From: Larix kaempferi | Lineage: Eukaryota > Streptophyta > Pinopsida > Pinales > Pinaceae | DNA: 64,000 nucleotides | NCBI GenBank assembly: GCA_027924585.1 | Contig: BSBM01001138.1 | Coordinates: 12,643,001-12,707,000, forward strand | Reading direction: 5' to 3' | Shown here: one piece after another, positions 13,126-26,099 of the stretch | How positions within the stretch are numbered: the stretch's first letter is position 1 | Layout of the letters: every line of letters begins with the position of its first letter | Notes under the pieces: generated by a model | The model's input: only the letters and a program-made list of their open reading frames with translations | What the model was told of the DNA's origin: nothing | The model's database searches: none | Made by a program: the position numbers and the translations under genes

Positions 13126-13551
13126 TAATAATATGGATTAGAAGAATTTGATGGACAAAATATTGATTATAATGCATTTTGTTATCAAATATAATAAAAT
13201 ATTAAACAATTCTTAAAAAAACACCAATGTTTTTTAAATTTCAACGTTGATTGACATTAATTCAACTTTTATGAATATATATACACCTAAGAAAAACATT
13301 ATTTTTATTTGTGTAAGATCCAAATCTTCAGACTGAGCCAAATAAAGTCTCTCCATAGGTTGATCTCTTCTTTACATACCTGCCACTTCGTTGACGATTT
13401 CAATTTAAAATTTTGAAGGAATGTTGCGCGTCATCTCTACATAATACTGTAGATAACTTTGCTATTTTTTTTCGGTGTATACCGTGTGAAGGATTCGCCC
13501 CCAAATTTTGTGAAAAGTAGAGGAAATAAGAAGAATTGCAGCGTCTATCCC

Positions 13552-13757
13552 GGTCAAAGAAGTGCATGATTAAGATAATAAATCCCCCTGATATGATGAC
13601 GAGGTCAGTCAACAATGCCGGCACGGTGGCGGAGAGTGGGTGGAGATCAAGGGTTGGTGAGCCAGACCAAGCAATTCGCCTTCTTTTCTCTGAGAACCTT
13701 TACACATGGATCTTCGTACCATTGACTGCCATGGATATTCTGTGATCACTATATAAA
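13552..13757 (+). promoter_or_regulatory. Candidate core promoter of the PDR transporter gene
   Basis: A good TATA box, TATATAAA, lies at 13,750-13,757, so transcription would start near 13,780-13,790. Two W-box-like cores (TTGAC on the minus strand) precede it: GGTCAA at 13,552-13,557 and AGTCAA at 13,607-13,612, 55 bp apart. W-boxes bind WRKY factors and are common in promoters of stress- or elicitor-induced PDR genes. That this gene is induced that way is inference. Local GC rises here compared with the upstream DNA, which fits a promoter/leader boundary. Confidence 0.5.
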
Positions 13758-13782
13758 CTCTATATTCCTCTTTCCCCTCTTC

Positions 13783-14214
13783 ATAAATCCTGCGTCGCCC
13801 AAAGCTAACGCAGGTGGGTGCTTCAGGATATTTTGTGGCCTCTCCAGAGGCATGATAACGTATTATCACTCGCTGAAGAGAAGTTTTCAAACTGTTCCTT
13901 TTCCAGCTCCATTATCACTCAGAGGTTGGATTTTCATAATTGTTTTGGTCTGGTTCAGTATCTTGAGCAGTCCAAAATAACCACCCTGCCATTAATGGCC
14001 TGGCTAACTCCATAATTACTTGTAAGTTCTAGTTTCGTAAGCATTCCTAAGTAGTCCTAGATAGCCTTTGTAGCCTTCATCTAACCTGAAACCTGCAATC
14101 CATTATCTCTTGTATCATAACGAAGAAAATAGCGTTCGAGTTCTCAAATTTAGTCTTGTAGTTGCCCAATTTACACTAGGAAGTTGTGCATTGTTGGTTT
14201 TAGAGGAATCAAAC
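13783..14214 (+). other. Putative 5' leader of the PDR gene with a possible 5'-UTR intron
   Basis: Between the TATA box and the ATG at 14,215 lies a leader of about 430 bp. A strong donor, ACTT|GTAAGT, at 14,022 and an acceptor, GGTTTTAG|AGGAATC, ending at 14,203 would remove a 182-bp 5'-UTR intron and bring the ATG to within 11 bases of the junction. Unspliced, the leader has upstream ATGs, including one at about 13,852 with an open frame of some 40 codons. No transcript data are available to choose. Confidence 0.4.
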
Positions 14215-17200
14215 ATGGATGGAGTTGAGAAAATATGGGAGGCTGGGAAGAGGACGAGCAGAAATATGAGTAGGAGTATGAGGAGTGGCAGCAAATCGAG
14301 TTGGGGGGTTGAAGATATGTTTGCCAGATCCAGCACTCGGTCACAGAGACAGAGGATAGATGATGACGAAGAAGCTCTCAGATGGGCAGCTCTGGAGAAG
14401 CTGCCCACCTATGATAGGCTGAGGACCAGTATCATGCAAACTTTTGTACTGGATACTCAGACGAATATTGATGATAATAATAATAAGATGGTTCACACTG
14501 AAGTGGATGTTCGGAAGCTCGGAATGATGGAGAAGCAGGCCTTCATTGAACGTATATTTAAGGTCGCAGAAGAAGATAACGAGAAGTTCTTGATAAAGCT
14601 CAGGAATCGTATTGACAGGTGAGGTTATCTGTTTGTGTATTTGACACCCACAGAAAAAAGTACCGATTTTCAATTTCAATTTCCAATGTAGCAACAGCTC
14701 ATATGGTGATTTGATTGAAAACTTTCATTGAAGCTGGCTTTTGCAATGCAGAGCTCACATAAATTCTGTTTTGACATTGTTTGCAGAGTTGGTATCCAGC
14801 TTCCAACTGTAGAAGTCCGATTCGAACACTTGACAGTTGATGCAGAGTGTTACGTGGGTAGCAGAGCTCTTCCTACACTGTGGAATACTGTTATAAACAT
14901 GTTCGAATCCTTGGTAGGCATGACGGGACTGTCACTTAGCAAGAAGGCAAACCTCACAATTCTGAAAGACGCTAGCGGAATACTCAAACCATCTCGGTAA
15001 TGGGCTCGTCCTGTGGAAGAATTCATTTATAATATAATTGCAATAATATACAGAAATTATAATACAATTACTGTTAGCATACATTAAATCTCCCTGGACT
15101 CTGAAAGGTCTTCTTGCCTGAGCTAGAAAGGTTGGTCCTGAAAGGTCTTTCTTGAAACAATGATAAATGCTTACACCATATCATTGCACTGATTATGCAG
15201 AATGGCTTTGTTATTGGGTCCCCCTGGGTCTGGAAAGACATCATTGCTGCTAGCTTTGGCTGGGAAATTGGACACTGGTTTGAAGGTTAAATCCTTTTCC
15301 TATCCTTGCTTAGTATTATGCAGGTAGGCTATATAATGTTTCATCAATAGAACAAGGTATTTACTTAAGAATTCTTGGATGATCAGGTGAGGGGAGATAT
15401 TACTTACAACGGACATAGACTCAACGAGTTTGTTCCTCAGAAAACATCGGCTTACATAAGTCAGCATGACTTGCATGTTGGAGAAATGACGGTTAGAGAA
15501 ACAATTGATTTCTCTGCTAGATGTCAGGGTGTTGGTGACAGATACGGTGAGAAATCTAATTAAAATTTAATCCACCTGGTTAATTAGTGCTCTATATCAC
15601 AATCTCAAGGTGTCTTTTATATTGAATGGCTTGTTTGGTGGCGCATTTTTTATGTAGCTCTGCTTGCGGAACTTGCTAGGAGAGAGAAGCAAGCTGGAAT
15701 TTTTCCAGAGGCAGAAATTGACCTATTCATGAAAGTAAGCATTGTGCCACTTACATGCTCAGAGAAAAGCTTGATAGATTCTACTGAGTTACTAGGCACT
15801 GTGTTTGTTACGGTCAATTTGGTTCTGAAATTGTACAGTTGCTTGTTTTTTGCAGGCAACAGCAATGGAAGGTGTGGAGAGTAGCCTTCAAACTGACTAC
15901 ACCCTCAAGGTATTTATAAATGCAATTTGAGGCCAATCTAGCTATAATTCAAAGCTTTAGATAGATGCATAGGTAGTAGAAGAGATGCAGGGTTTCATTG
16001 CTTTAATATCTGTGTGCCTAAACAGATTCTGGGCTTAGATATTTGTGGAGATACAATAGTTGGTGATGACATGCAAAGAGGAATCTCTGGCGGGCAAAAG
16101 AAGCGTGTCACAACTGGTATGCCTGTTAATAATATAGAAAATTCTTCTGAACAAACTAGAGATGTGTATTTAAGCACAAAAATCATTACATTTTAAAAAT
16201 AATTCTTAAATTGTTCATTCTGCAGGGGAGATGATTGTTGGACCTACCAAGACTCTCTTCATGGATGAGATCTCAACAGGGCTTGACAGCTCTACCACAT
16301 ATCAGATAGTTAAATGCCTGCAGCAGTTCACCCATCTCATGGATGCTACAATTCTCATGTCTTTGTTACAGCCAGCACCGGAAGCATTTGATCTCTTTGA
16401 TGACATAATACTCTTATCAGAGGGGCAGATTGTCTACCATGGACCTAGGGAGAATGTGGTAGAATTTTTTGAAAGCTGTGGATTTAAATGCCCTGAAAGA
16501 AAGGGCACTGCAGACTTCTTACAAGAGGTATTCAGGTTATAAAATTTCAAAATAATTATTGATTCCTTCTAAGTGGTACTTTCCAATTCAAATTGTACAT
16601 TATACTTACATTTCCTCGCCAATATCCCATGGTTACAGGTTACATCTGAGAAGGATCAAGAACAATACTGGGCAGACAATAGGCAGCCTTATCGCTATGT
16701 ATCTGTCAAGGAATTTGTATTTAGATTCAAGCAGTTTAACACAGGTTTGGATTTGGAAAATGAGTTATCAGTCCCTTATAGTAAGAACAGAAGTCACAAA
16801 GCAGCTTTGGTGTTCAATAAGAACTCTGTCCCCAAAAGAGAGATCTTCAAGGCCTGTTTTGCGAAAGAATGGCTTCTTGTCAAGCGGAATTCCTTTGTTT
16901 ACATCTTCAAAACTGTACAGGTGAGATGCTTCAGACTCTAGAATTTCGTCTAATTTGAAATAAGTCATATATTATTTCAAAATGTTAATCTAAAATGAGA
17001 ATAATCACCACAAGGTTAAATAATATCTTACTGGAACCGTTTCACTTTGCAGATTATTATTGTTGCCTTCATTGGATCCACTGTATTCTTGAGGACTGAA
17101 ATGCATCATAAAACATCAACGGATGCAAATCTGTACCTTGGAGCACTTTTTTTCAGCCTCATCACCAATATGTTCAATGGATTTGCAGAATTGTCCATGA

Positions 17201-20200
17201 CAATTTTCAGGCTCCCTGTGTTTTTCAAGCAGCGGGATCTTCTCTTTTACCCTGCATGGGCTTTCACTATTCCTACTTTTCTACTGAGAATTCCAATGTC
17301 TTTGTTGGAAGCTGGTATTTGGGTGGTGATGACTTACTATACCATTGGGTTTGCCCCTGAAGCTAGCAGGTACTATCAATGAATAAATTGTTTATCGTGT
17401 CTGTCTCCATTCTTAGTAATTTAAGCATAATATATTCATTGCATTCTTTCCTTCTAGCTGACACCAATCTTTTTTCCCTTCAGGTTTTTTGGACAATTTC
17501 TTCTCATCTTCCTAGTTCATCAGATGGCATCATCCTTGTTCCGCCTTATAGCAGGAGTTTGCAGAACAATGATCATAGCTAACACTGGAGGAGCTTTATC
17601 TCTTCTCATCATCTTCATGCTTGGAGGATTCATTCTTCCTAGAGGTTAGCATTCTTTTCCTGTCTATCTCATCGACATAAAATCTTTCTAAGAGACCAAA
17701 AAAGAACTGATGCAAGACAAGAAGGTTAAACAAGTAGGAAGTTACTTTGTCACTCTAAACATATAATAAGTTACTTTGTCATAGTAATCATATTATAAGA
17801 TTTTGGCCTTTTGACAATGAAGCATCAATTTACAATCAAATTAACAGCTTGATGGATTTCCAATGCAGATAGCATCCCAAAATGGTGGATATGGGGCTAC
17901 TGGTGCTCCCCTTTGATGTATGCAGAGAATGCGATCTCTGTGAATGAGATGCTTGCTCCTAGATGGAAAATTGTAAAGTTTCAACCTTTTTAATCCACTA
18001 AGAATTCCTTAAAATTTTATAGAAACAATGAAAATTATCTATGGGATTTTTAGCTATGAAGAGGTTTTATACACCCATGCATCACATTGACTAATTTCAT
18101 GGAACCATGTTGGCCTTCAGAGTGCAAATGATACCACGAATTTGGGCCTTACTGCGCTGAAGCGTCGTAACATCTTTCCACAAGGATATTGGTTTTGGAT
18201 AGGAGCTGCTGCTTTGTTGGGCTTTACATTACTCTTCAATGTTCTTTTTAACTTGGCTCTTGCATATCTGAGTCGTGAGTTGCTTCACTGCACATACCTT
18301 CCATTCTCTTTTTGTTCATCTTTATTTTATCAAATCTTTTCCAATATGAAATGATATGGGATTTGTTTGTATGTAGCTCTTGGGAAATCTCAAGCTGTCA
18401 TTTCTGAGGAAGCTTTTAAAGAAATGCAATCCCAACAGAATGGTACAGAGCAAGAGCTCAATACAAGACCATCAAGGTCAAGAAGAAAAGGATCTTTCCC
18501 ACGTTCTCTATCCTCTACAGATGCCAATAATGCTTGTAAGAAAACTGTTAACCATCTCTTGCACAGATTTTGCTGAACAGATTAAACTTTAAAGGGATTA
18601 GATAGAACATGAATTCCATGTTTTTCAGTTCTATAACAAATTCTTCATTGTTTGGTTATGCAGCTGAAATGCAGATCAGAGAAATGAGCAGCCGATCAAC
18701 TAATCGAGCAAGCAATAATCCAAAGCGAGGAATGATACTTCCATTTCAACAACTAGCCATGTCTTTTGAAGATGTCAAATACTTTGTTGACATGCCCCCT
18801 GTATGGAACTTTAGCCATAAGACTGGTTTATTACGTTATCCTGCTATTGCCAATTTTTGTGGATTCTCTTACTTGAAAGGTTTGGCTGACTGCTCTTGGA
18901 TTCATCTGCAGGAAATGAAGGAACAAGGAGTGACTGAAGATAGACTTCAATTGCTCCGAGATGTTACAGGTGCATTCACACCTGGTGTTCTTACAGCATT
19001 GATGGGGGTCAGCGGTGCAGGGAAGACAACTCTCATGGATGTCTTAGCTGGAAGGAAGACTGGAGGGTATATTGAGGGTGATATCCGGATCTCAGGATTT
19101 CCCAAAAATCAAGAAACCTTTGCTCGGATTTCTGGTTACTGTGAGCAGAATGATATACATTCTCCACAGGTCACAATCCGGGAATCACTGTTATATTCGG
19201 CATTTCTCCGTCTTCCGAAGGATGTTGACAAAGAAACCAAAGTTGTAAGTCAAAAACTAATCAGTTTCTCTTATTTGACATGTTGCCAAATTGTCATTTT
19301 ACTGACTCGCAAAAGATTCAATTTGCAGGCCTTTGTTGATGAGGTCATGGAACTTGTGGAATTAGACAATTTAAGGGATGCACTGGTAGGCCTGCCTGGT
19401 GTGACTGGATTGTCAACTGAACAAAGGAAAAGGCTAACAATAGCTGTAGAGCTTGTTGCAAATCCTTCTATAATTTTCATGGATGAGCCCACTTCTGGTT
19501 TGGATGCTAGAGCAGCCGCAATTGTCATGCGAACTGTTCGTAATACAGTAGATACTGGAAGGACTGTTGTCTGTACCATTCATCAGCCTAGCATTGACAT
19601 CTTTGAAGCCTTTGATGAGGTAAGCCAAGGTCTAGATTCTAAGATAACTTATATCGTTTATTTGGAGTGGTGTTGATTTCTGACTTACCATAATGGGTTC
19701 AGCTATTGTTGATGAAAAGAGGAGGTCAAGTCATTTACTTCGGACCACTGGGCCGGAATTCTCACAAGATTGTTGAATACTTTGAGGTAACCACTTGGCA
19801 GAGTCCTGCAGTCATTAGAAAATGAACAGTTTGAACAGAGCACTGCTATTTTATTGCTTGAATGTGAGTTAATTTTCATACTTTCATCATGATAAATTGC
19901 AGGCTATTCCAGGAGTACCAACGATCAAAGATAAATACAACCCAGCTACATGGATGTTGGAAGTTAGCTCTATTGCTGCCGAACATCGTTTGGGGATAGA
20001 CTTTGCAGAGCATTACAGAAACTCTTCCCTCCATAAGTAAGCATTAAAGTCATCCATATTTTACCACTAGAATCCTTCTGCTTATAATAGATAGCATTAC
20101 GACAAGTCTCCTAGAGACAAAGATATCAACTTCAAACTCACATTCTAACATTTCATCCCTTTCCTTGCAAATAAAGGCGGAACAGAGACTTGGTTAACGA

Positions 20201-21749
20201 GCTCAAAACTCCTTCTCCGGGAGCAAAGGATCTGTACTTTGCTACCCAGTACTCACAATCATTCCTTGGACAGTTCAAGTCTTGTTTGTGGAAGCAGTGG
20301 TGGACTTACTGGCGAAGTCCAGATTATAATGCTGTTAGATACTTCTTCACATTAGTCTGTGCTCTGCTCTTTGGAACGATCTTTTGGAAAGTCGGCACAA
20401 AACGGTATGTATTTGAGATTTAACTTTGTAAGACAGATTACTGCCCAAAACATTAAGTTGTTTGGATTGAGAAATCACCAAAATGTTTGATGCTCTTATT
20501 TTGTATGAAATATACTTTTCTCAGATACTAAAAAATAGATTAACTGCATATCAGGGATAGCAGCAATGATCTCTTTATCGTTGCGGGGGCTTTGTATGGA
20601 GCAGTTATATTCTTAGGAGTCAACAACTGTTCAACTGTGCAGCCAGTGGTTGCAGTAGAGAGAACTGTGTTCTACCGAGAAAGGGCTGCAGGAATGTACG
20701 CTGCATTGCCCTACGCTCTGGCTCAGGTTTGTCCTATATCATTGTTTCATTTATTCTAGACATTGAAATTCTTCATGTACCAACGATTGGCCCATAAAGC
20801 ACAATATGGGCCTTTAGCATTGCCAATCCAAACGCAAGATTTGGGGTTAAAATGCCAGCATCCCTCTAGCTCCTATTTGCATTCCCGATGCTAAGGTTAC
20901 CATTTGGCTTTGTGGATGGGCATTTTCCTGGTTTGGGATTTGGGTTGGTCTTGGAAGGTTCTAACTGAGTTCATTATATTAACAACATCAAGCTGGATTC
21001 TGGCAACTATACATTTCTCCTTTGATGTATATGAATTTTTTTGTGACTTTTTCCATTCTTATAATTGGATCCGATTCCTATTTACATATTTATTCTTTGA
21101 TGATTGTTTTAACAGGTGGTGATTGAGCTTCCATACATCTTCGTCCAGACAATTATGTACACTCTAATCGTTTACAGTATGGTTCATTTCGAGTGGACAG
21201 CTAAGAAGTTCAGCTGGTTCTTCTTCCTGAACTACATGACATTTCTCTACTTCACCTATTATGGGATGATGGCAGTCTCCATTACTCCAAACCACCAAGT
21301 GGCCTCAATAGTAGCTGCAGCGTTCTATTCTCTTTTCAATCTCTTTTCAGGATTCTTCATTCCCAAACCGGTATGCAAGCTTCTTTCTCCTATTTAATAG
21401 ATCCCACAGGATAACTTAGTTATGACTGGTTCATTTAAGTTATCAGCTTTTCCTGACGGTTTTTTAAATGGATATGCAGAAAATCCCCAAATGGTGGATC
21501 TGGTACTACTGGATATGCCCAGTTGCTTGGACTGTCTATGGCCTCATTGCCTCACAGTATGGGGACATTACAACCCCAATAGACGTATTGGGCGAGGGAC
21601 AAAAACCACTGAATAAATTCGTGGAGGATTACTTCGGATACAAGCATGATTTCTTGGGTGTAGTCGGAGTTGTCTTGGTGGGGTTTTCTGTTTTCTTTGC
21701 ATTTGTGTTTGCTTTCTGTATCAAGGTATTGAACTTCCAACAAAGGTAA
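14215..21749 (+). CDS. Full-size PDR-type ABC transporter (ABCG family), 23 exons
   Basis: Membrane exporter of the plant pleiotropic-drug-resistance class, arranged NBD1-TMD1-NBD2-TMD2; substrate unknown. GT-AG exons, all in phase: 14215-14618, 14787-14996, 15201-15285, 15387-15546, 15658-15734, 15856-15909, 16026-16116, 16226-16527, 16639-16920, 17053-17369, 17484-17644, 17869-17972, 18121-18274, 18377-18535, 18664-18800, 18912-19244, 19329-19619, 19703-19786, 19903-20036, 20177-20404, 20555-20726, 21116-21370, 21480-21749. The product is about 1,487 aa, normal for the family. NBD1: Walker [10 protein letters not shown] (~211-219), signature ISGGQKKR (~350), Walker B LFMDE (~371-375). NBD2: Walker [10 protein letters not shown] (~931-939), LSTEQRKR (~1038), IIFMDE (~1058-1063). 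Membrane domains lie at about 556-850 and 1180-1487. I chose ATG 14,215 because the family-like N-terminus starts there; an in-frame ATG at 14,110 is the alternative. No lesion is seen, so it is likely functional. Confidence 0.95.
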
Positions 21750-22040
21750 AATGCAGAGGAGTGGCAAAATACATAATTCTGTGATTGGGCTATTTGATTT
21801 TTCGGTTTTTTGGTTCTGAGAGGATCTCCCTGAAATCTGCCTTCATGGCAAGCTCCCGTGCTGGAGTGATAGATGTACAGAATATGTATCGATATGGTAC
21901 GCGGGAGATTTACAGCTGTAACTGCTTCGTCCGCAGATTTGTAGTGTTATTATTTGAATTAATTTACAAAAAAAATTAATATTATTTGCATGTGTTTATA
22001 CAATGCTAATTTAAATACCTATATAAATAAAGGAAGAAGT
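21750..22040 (+). other. Probable 3' UTR of the PDR gene
   Basis: Sequence after the TAA at 21,747-21,749. An A-rich run at about 21,967-21,978 and AATAAA at about 22,026 are candidate polyadenylation signals. The exact cleavage site cannot be read. Confidence 0.4.
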
Positions 22041-23937
22041 GCAGTTCATCACTTAAACAATTGAGCACTCCTAAAAGTGGTAAAAACATCTTTGGTATTG
22101 CTGATCTAAAAGTGGTAAACATCTTTGGTATTGGTGATCTTCAGGGCTTTGGTGATTTTCTGGTTTTCTGAGTAGTGTTGATTGACTTACCAAAAATGGT
22201 ATCTTTTCAATAAAAGCTAATTTTAACACATTAATTTGATATATATGTGACATTGATTTTACAATTCATTAAAATAACAATTATTCTATTGTATTTTTTT
22301 GGGTTGGCGCACACTTCATTATACAAAAAAACTACTTAGACTATGCAATAACCATATTGGGGCATCCGCATAATCTTATGCATAGTGCAGGAAGCTGCAA
22401 CTAGATAGTCTTAAAATAATACTAGAACCATGAGAAAAATACTTAGTGTTAACTATGTACAAAATGAAGCCATTAAGCAAAACGAGGCTATAATAAACCT
22501 ACAACCAAAAAATACATATAAAACCAACCAAAAACTTAATTCAAATCAAAGAGAGGGCAACCATTCAAATTTGAGAGATGTAAGAATGATGGGCATTGGG
22601 CACCTAAGAAAAAATAATACATAGCTCAAAAAACATTTAAAAAAATCCTTCATACCAAGCAAGTTAACAACGCTAGCATCATAGGGGTCGGGGAATCAAA
22701 TTTTGTTGTTCAACACTTGTCGTGACAACATACAGGTATCGGATGGAGGGGAAATGGAATCAAGCCTAAGTCAATTTGAACCTTGCAATTTGCTGCATGT
22801 TTGAGTCAGACTTGACAATATGCCTTTTAAATTAAACCAGAACACTAAAAGAAGTTTGTTAATGGTTCGATTTGAGAAAATTCTAGATGTGAGTAATTAA
22901 GAGTTCGAAGCTCTAAAATTTGTTGTGTTTTGTACCAATCCACGAGTCAACGAATTCATAGTCACTAACATGAAATTTAAGCTATTTAATGAAAATAATT
23001 AATGTATCTACCTCTATGTCGAAACTGTTTTCAATGCTGATGCGAGCCACTACCCTCCTTATTGGTGCCTTATTGTCTTACCAAAAGGCATGAGAACGAG
23101 GAAGAAGACTTAGAATTATGGACTTCACCTTCAAAGAGTGCCTTACAATCACATTGCTAAGGAGTGATAAGAAGATCACAAGAGTCCAACGTGTCAAATC
23201 TCAGTTGATAGTGTCAATTAAAGACTTATATGGTAAATTTAATATAAGACTTACTTATCATGTTGTCTCTTACTCTTTGCGTATTGACACATTTGATATT
23301 TTATGGTTGTCTTTGCACCTTGACCCAATTGATATTATAAGGTGAGGATGTGCATGCATAATAATCCCTAGTTATGACTATGAGATGATGATTTAAAGAG
23401 AAGAGGATGTAAATAGATGTAATTTTTATACATATTTTGGTGGAGCATGCCAAAGACAAATGTGGTGAGAAACCACATATGTTTGGAAGGACAGAGGGAG
23501 ATTACATCATGATCATGCCACCCATCAAATTGAAGACTATTCCTGAGCCAAAAATTGTTTTTTTTTAAGTTTATTAATAACCATTGTGGTGCTTTGGTCC
23601 AAATGTTTTTTCTAACTCATTGTTTCTCCATATCGTGTGCCCAATGCCACCTCTCTATATCAATGCATAAATCGACCTCTGCACGGTTTGTGGTCCTAGT
23701 TGCATGCCATTGAGTGTTGTTTAGAGTTGCTATGAGTACGTGACATTCATGCAAGAAATGAAGTCTTGTAGAGGAGGACTCATCAAACTGGCCATTTGAA
23801 TTTCATTTTGATGAAAAACAAGTGGATAATGGTAGCTAGGTTCACATAGGTAGTACACACAAAGTTTTGGGATCGTTTTGGGATTAGTAGTAGACTAGTA
23901 GTGGTTCCTTGTTGTTAGAGATGTAGTCACTGACACA
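22041..23937. other. Intergenic sequence, nothing recognised
   Basis: I find no exon, RNA gene or retroelement domain. A short direct repeat (ctaaaagtggtaaa...catctttggtattg) occurs at about 22,071 and 22,106. Open frames at 22,430-22,624 and 23,118-23,345 lack family features. Confidence 0.5.
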
Positions 23938-24872
23938 TTGTCACACCTTAGATCTAAGCCCGAAGTGAATCGGGAGTCAAAGTCAAATCTCGGTGACTAG
24001 TGCCTCGTAGTCATCAGTGATCACTTGATGTCTTACACAGTTGAGTAGTGAGTGCATGACGTGAGTGACGAAGGGATTATAATTTATGATATTTCCAATA
24101 TTTTGAATGACAAGTTGAATTTAATAGCATAGGAATTTCAACATTTATATGGATGGGTAATTTCAAATGTTACCCTTCTTTTGAAATGTAGATATAAATT
24201 ATGTTCTTAATTGGAAGGGTAAAATTCATATTTTAATTTTTTTTTAAGGACAATTTTAACTTTACACTTCTAGGAAGGGCTAGAACCCTTTGGAAGGGTT
24301 GGGAAGGGTTCAAATTTGAACGTTGATCCCCATAACTTGGAAATTCTAGGTATCCTTATACTATGTGCTCAAAGTCAACATTGAGGTCGATAGGTGATCC
24401 ACCTCTAAAGTCAATTGGTTTGTTTCGATTAGTAGGCCTAGTCCTAGTCGACGACTTCTCAGCACCACTTGTCGAAGACCGATGACTCCAGCACGCTCCG
24501 TCGATGAAGGCTATTGCGCATCGACGACAACTGACCGACTAGGACAGATTGCCCCTTTGTCTTCTAGTCGACTGTGACGGTTGCACTTCTCAGACTGCTA
24601 CAACTGCTTTTGTAACTGAACGTAACGGGTAGGCAGCTCAAGCGTTCTCAACACTATATAAGTCTGTACATTATTGTAACATAGAGAAGAAGAATAGAGA
24701 AGAAATAATAGAATTTTTTTTTATCCAAATTCTTTCATTTTGTCTGTGTATATTCCTAATTGTTTTCATGTTCTGGATTGTTGACTTAGTTAATTTGCTT
24801 CTTCCGTAACAGATCTCGACTCATTTAGTCGAACCTATTGTCCCCCATCAAAATCCTGGGCGACGCAGATCA
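23938..24872 (+). repeat. Probable 5' LTR of the gypsy element
   Basis: The right boundary is fixed by the PBS, one base after ...GATCA (24,872). A TATA-like ACTATATAAG at about 24,652-24,661 lies some 210 bp before the end, as expected for an LTR promoter. The left boundary is uncertain. Confidence 0.45.
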
Positions 24873-24873
24873 T

Positions 24874-24885
24874 TGGTATCAGAGC
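24874..24885 (+). other. Primer binding site (initiator-Met tRNA type)
   Basis: TGGTATCAGAGC is the usual complement to the 3' end of plant initiator tRNA-Met, used to prime minus-strand cDNA. It sits one base after the proposed LTR end. Confidence 0.85.
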
Positions 24886-25222
24886 TTGACCTTGTGTAAT
24901 TTTTGTGGAGACACTTATTGCTGAAGTTACCTGACTTATGCATGTTCAAACATGCTCACAAACCCAACAATCCGGATAAATCCTACCTTTGACTTCTGAG
25001 TATCTACTAGCTCGCAACACTCAACCGAGACAATAAACATGCAACTGAAGAGACAAAGCGACTCATTGAGCAAGAACTTGATCGAAAACGAAATGAAATG
25101 TACGCGCATTTCAATGAGATTCTTGCTCGCCTCACTAGTTCATTTGGCTCGACTTGAACTAGCAATTCAACGAGAAATGCCTTTGACAAATCCAATCCTT
25201 TTAAGGTACCACTAAGGTACAT

Positions 25223-25975
25223 ATGAACTTGGATATACTGAATCTAGAAGGAAAGATTGATTCAGAATCTGTAGACAACTGGGTACAACACTTGGAATCC
25301 TATTTCTCTGTGAATCAACTCTCAGAAGCTGAGAAGATCACCATTGCATCCTTGAAAATGTCAACTTCTGTGCACTGTTGGTGGGAGAATCTATCGACAA
25401 AAATGGAGAAAGGAGACAACCCCATAGAAACGTGGGATAAATTTTTCGAGCATGTTCGAAGGGAGTTCTACCTGCCCAAATGCATTGAACAATAGTATAA
25501 GAAGTGACAATAAATAAGGAAATGGAAAGACCAGTCTGTGTAGAGTTATATTGATGAGTTCTACCTACTTATGGGTAGACTTGGCGTTCGAGAAGAGGAG
25601 AATTTTTTTTTTTTTTCCGAAGTACATCAACGGATTGTCCCCATACATTCAATAGGAGATGGAGTTCTTGATTTCAATACGCTCTGGGATGCATTTCATT
25701 ATGCTAGCAACCTTGAAGCGAAGCATAAAGGAAAAGCACGCTTCGCGACTAAGCCAAGAGGATGGTCATTCGACAAGAAGTCTCCGTTGTCAACTGACTC
25801 CGACAAGTCCAAACTCCCATCTCACTTGACTCCACCTAAGCAATATCAGGGTAAGAGACTTTATCAAAAAGATAAGAGGGAACGTAGTAAACAACCCCTG
25901 CTGGGAAATGGTGTGATTACCACCACTCATCGTGGCATGATGTGTCTGAATTCAAAGCTCAGAAGAAATTCTTAG
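25223..25975 (+). pseudogene. gag of the Ty3/gypsy element, broken
   Basis: The part at 25,223-25,495 resembles the retrotransposon gag core (WVQHLESYF...A..KM...WW..L......TWDKFF..VRREFYL). It ends at a TAG at 25,493-25,495. The next open part, 25,571-25,975, continues with a gag-like C-terminus rich in Lys and Ser. A T-run near 25,604-25,616 has probably added a frameshift. No intact CCHC knuckle is readable. Confidence 0.65.
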
Positions 25976-26099
25976 CAAAACTGTCTACATATGACTTGGA
26001 TGACATAGTCATTGTGGAATCCAACCTGAAATCGTTGACTCTCCTAGCATTGACATTGACAACTCCAACTGCCTCGACTATTATCGATGAGGAGGAATG

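Larger units (their letters stand above)
7019..13399. other. AT-rich intergenic region without recognisable genes
   Basis: About 6.4 kb of AT-rich DNA. I find no coding exon, RNA gene or retroelement domain on either strand. Content is limited to local tandem duplications (listed separately), a (TA)n run, and a diverged direct repeat near 10,490-10,760 in which the segment around ttttgatatgc..tcattttcaaaaa recurs after about 130 bp. Open frames here are short and low-complexity. Confidence 0.55.

Noticed and set aside
13609-13890. Minus-strand 93-codon ORF over the promoter
   Set aside because: It overlaps the TATA box and leader of the PDR gene and has no family features.
18609-19676. 355-codon single ORF as an alternative gene model
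   Set aside because: It reads through introns 15 and 16, whose removal restores the conserved PDR sequence exactly; kept as an intron-retention observation.
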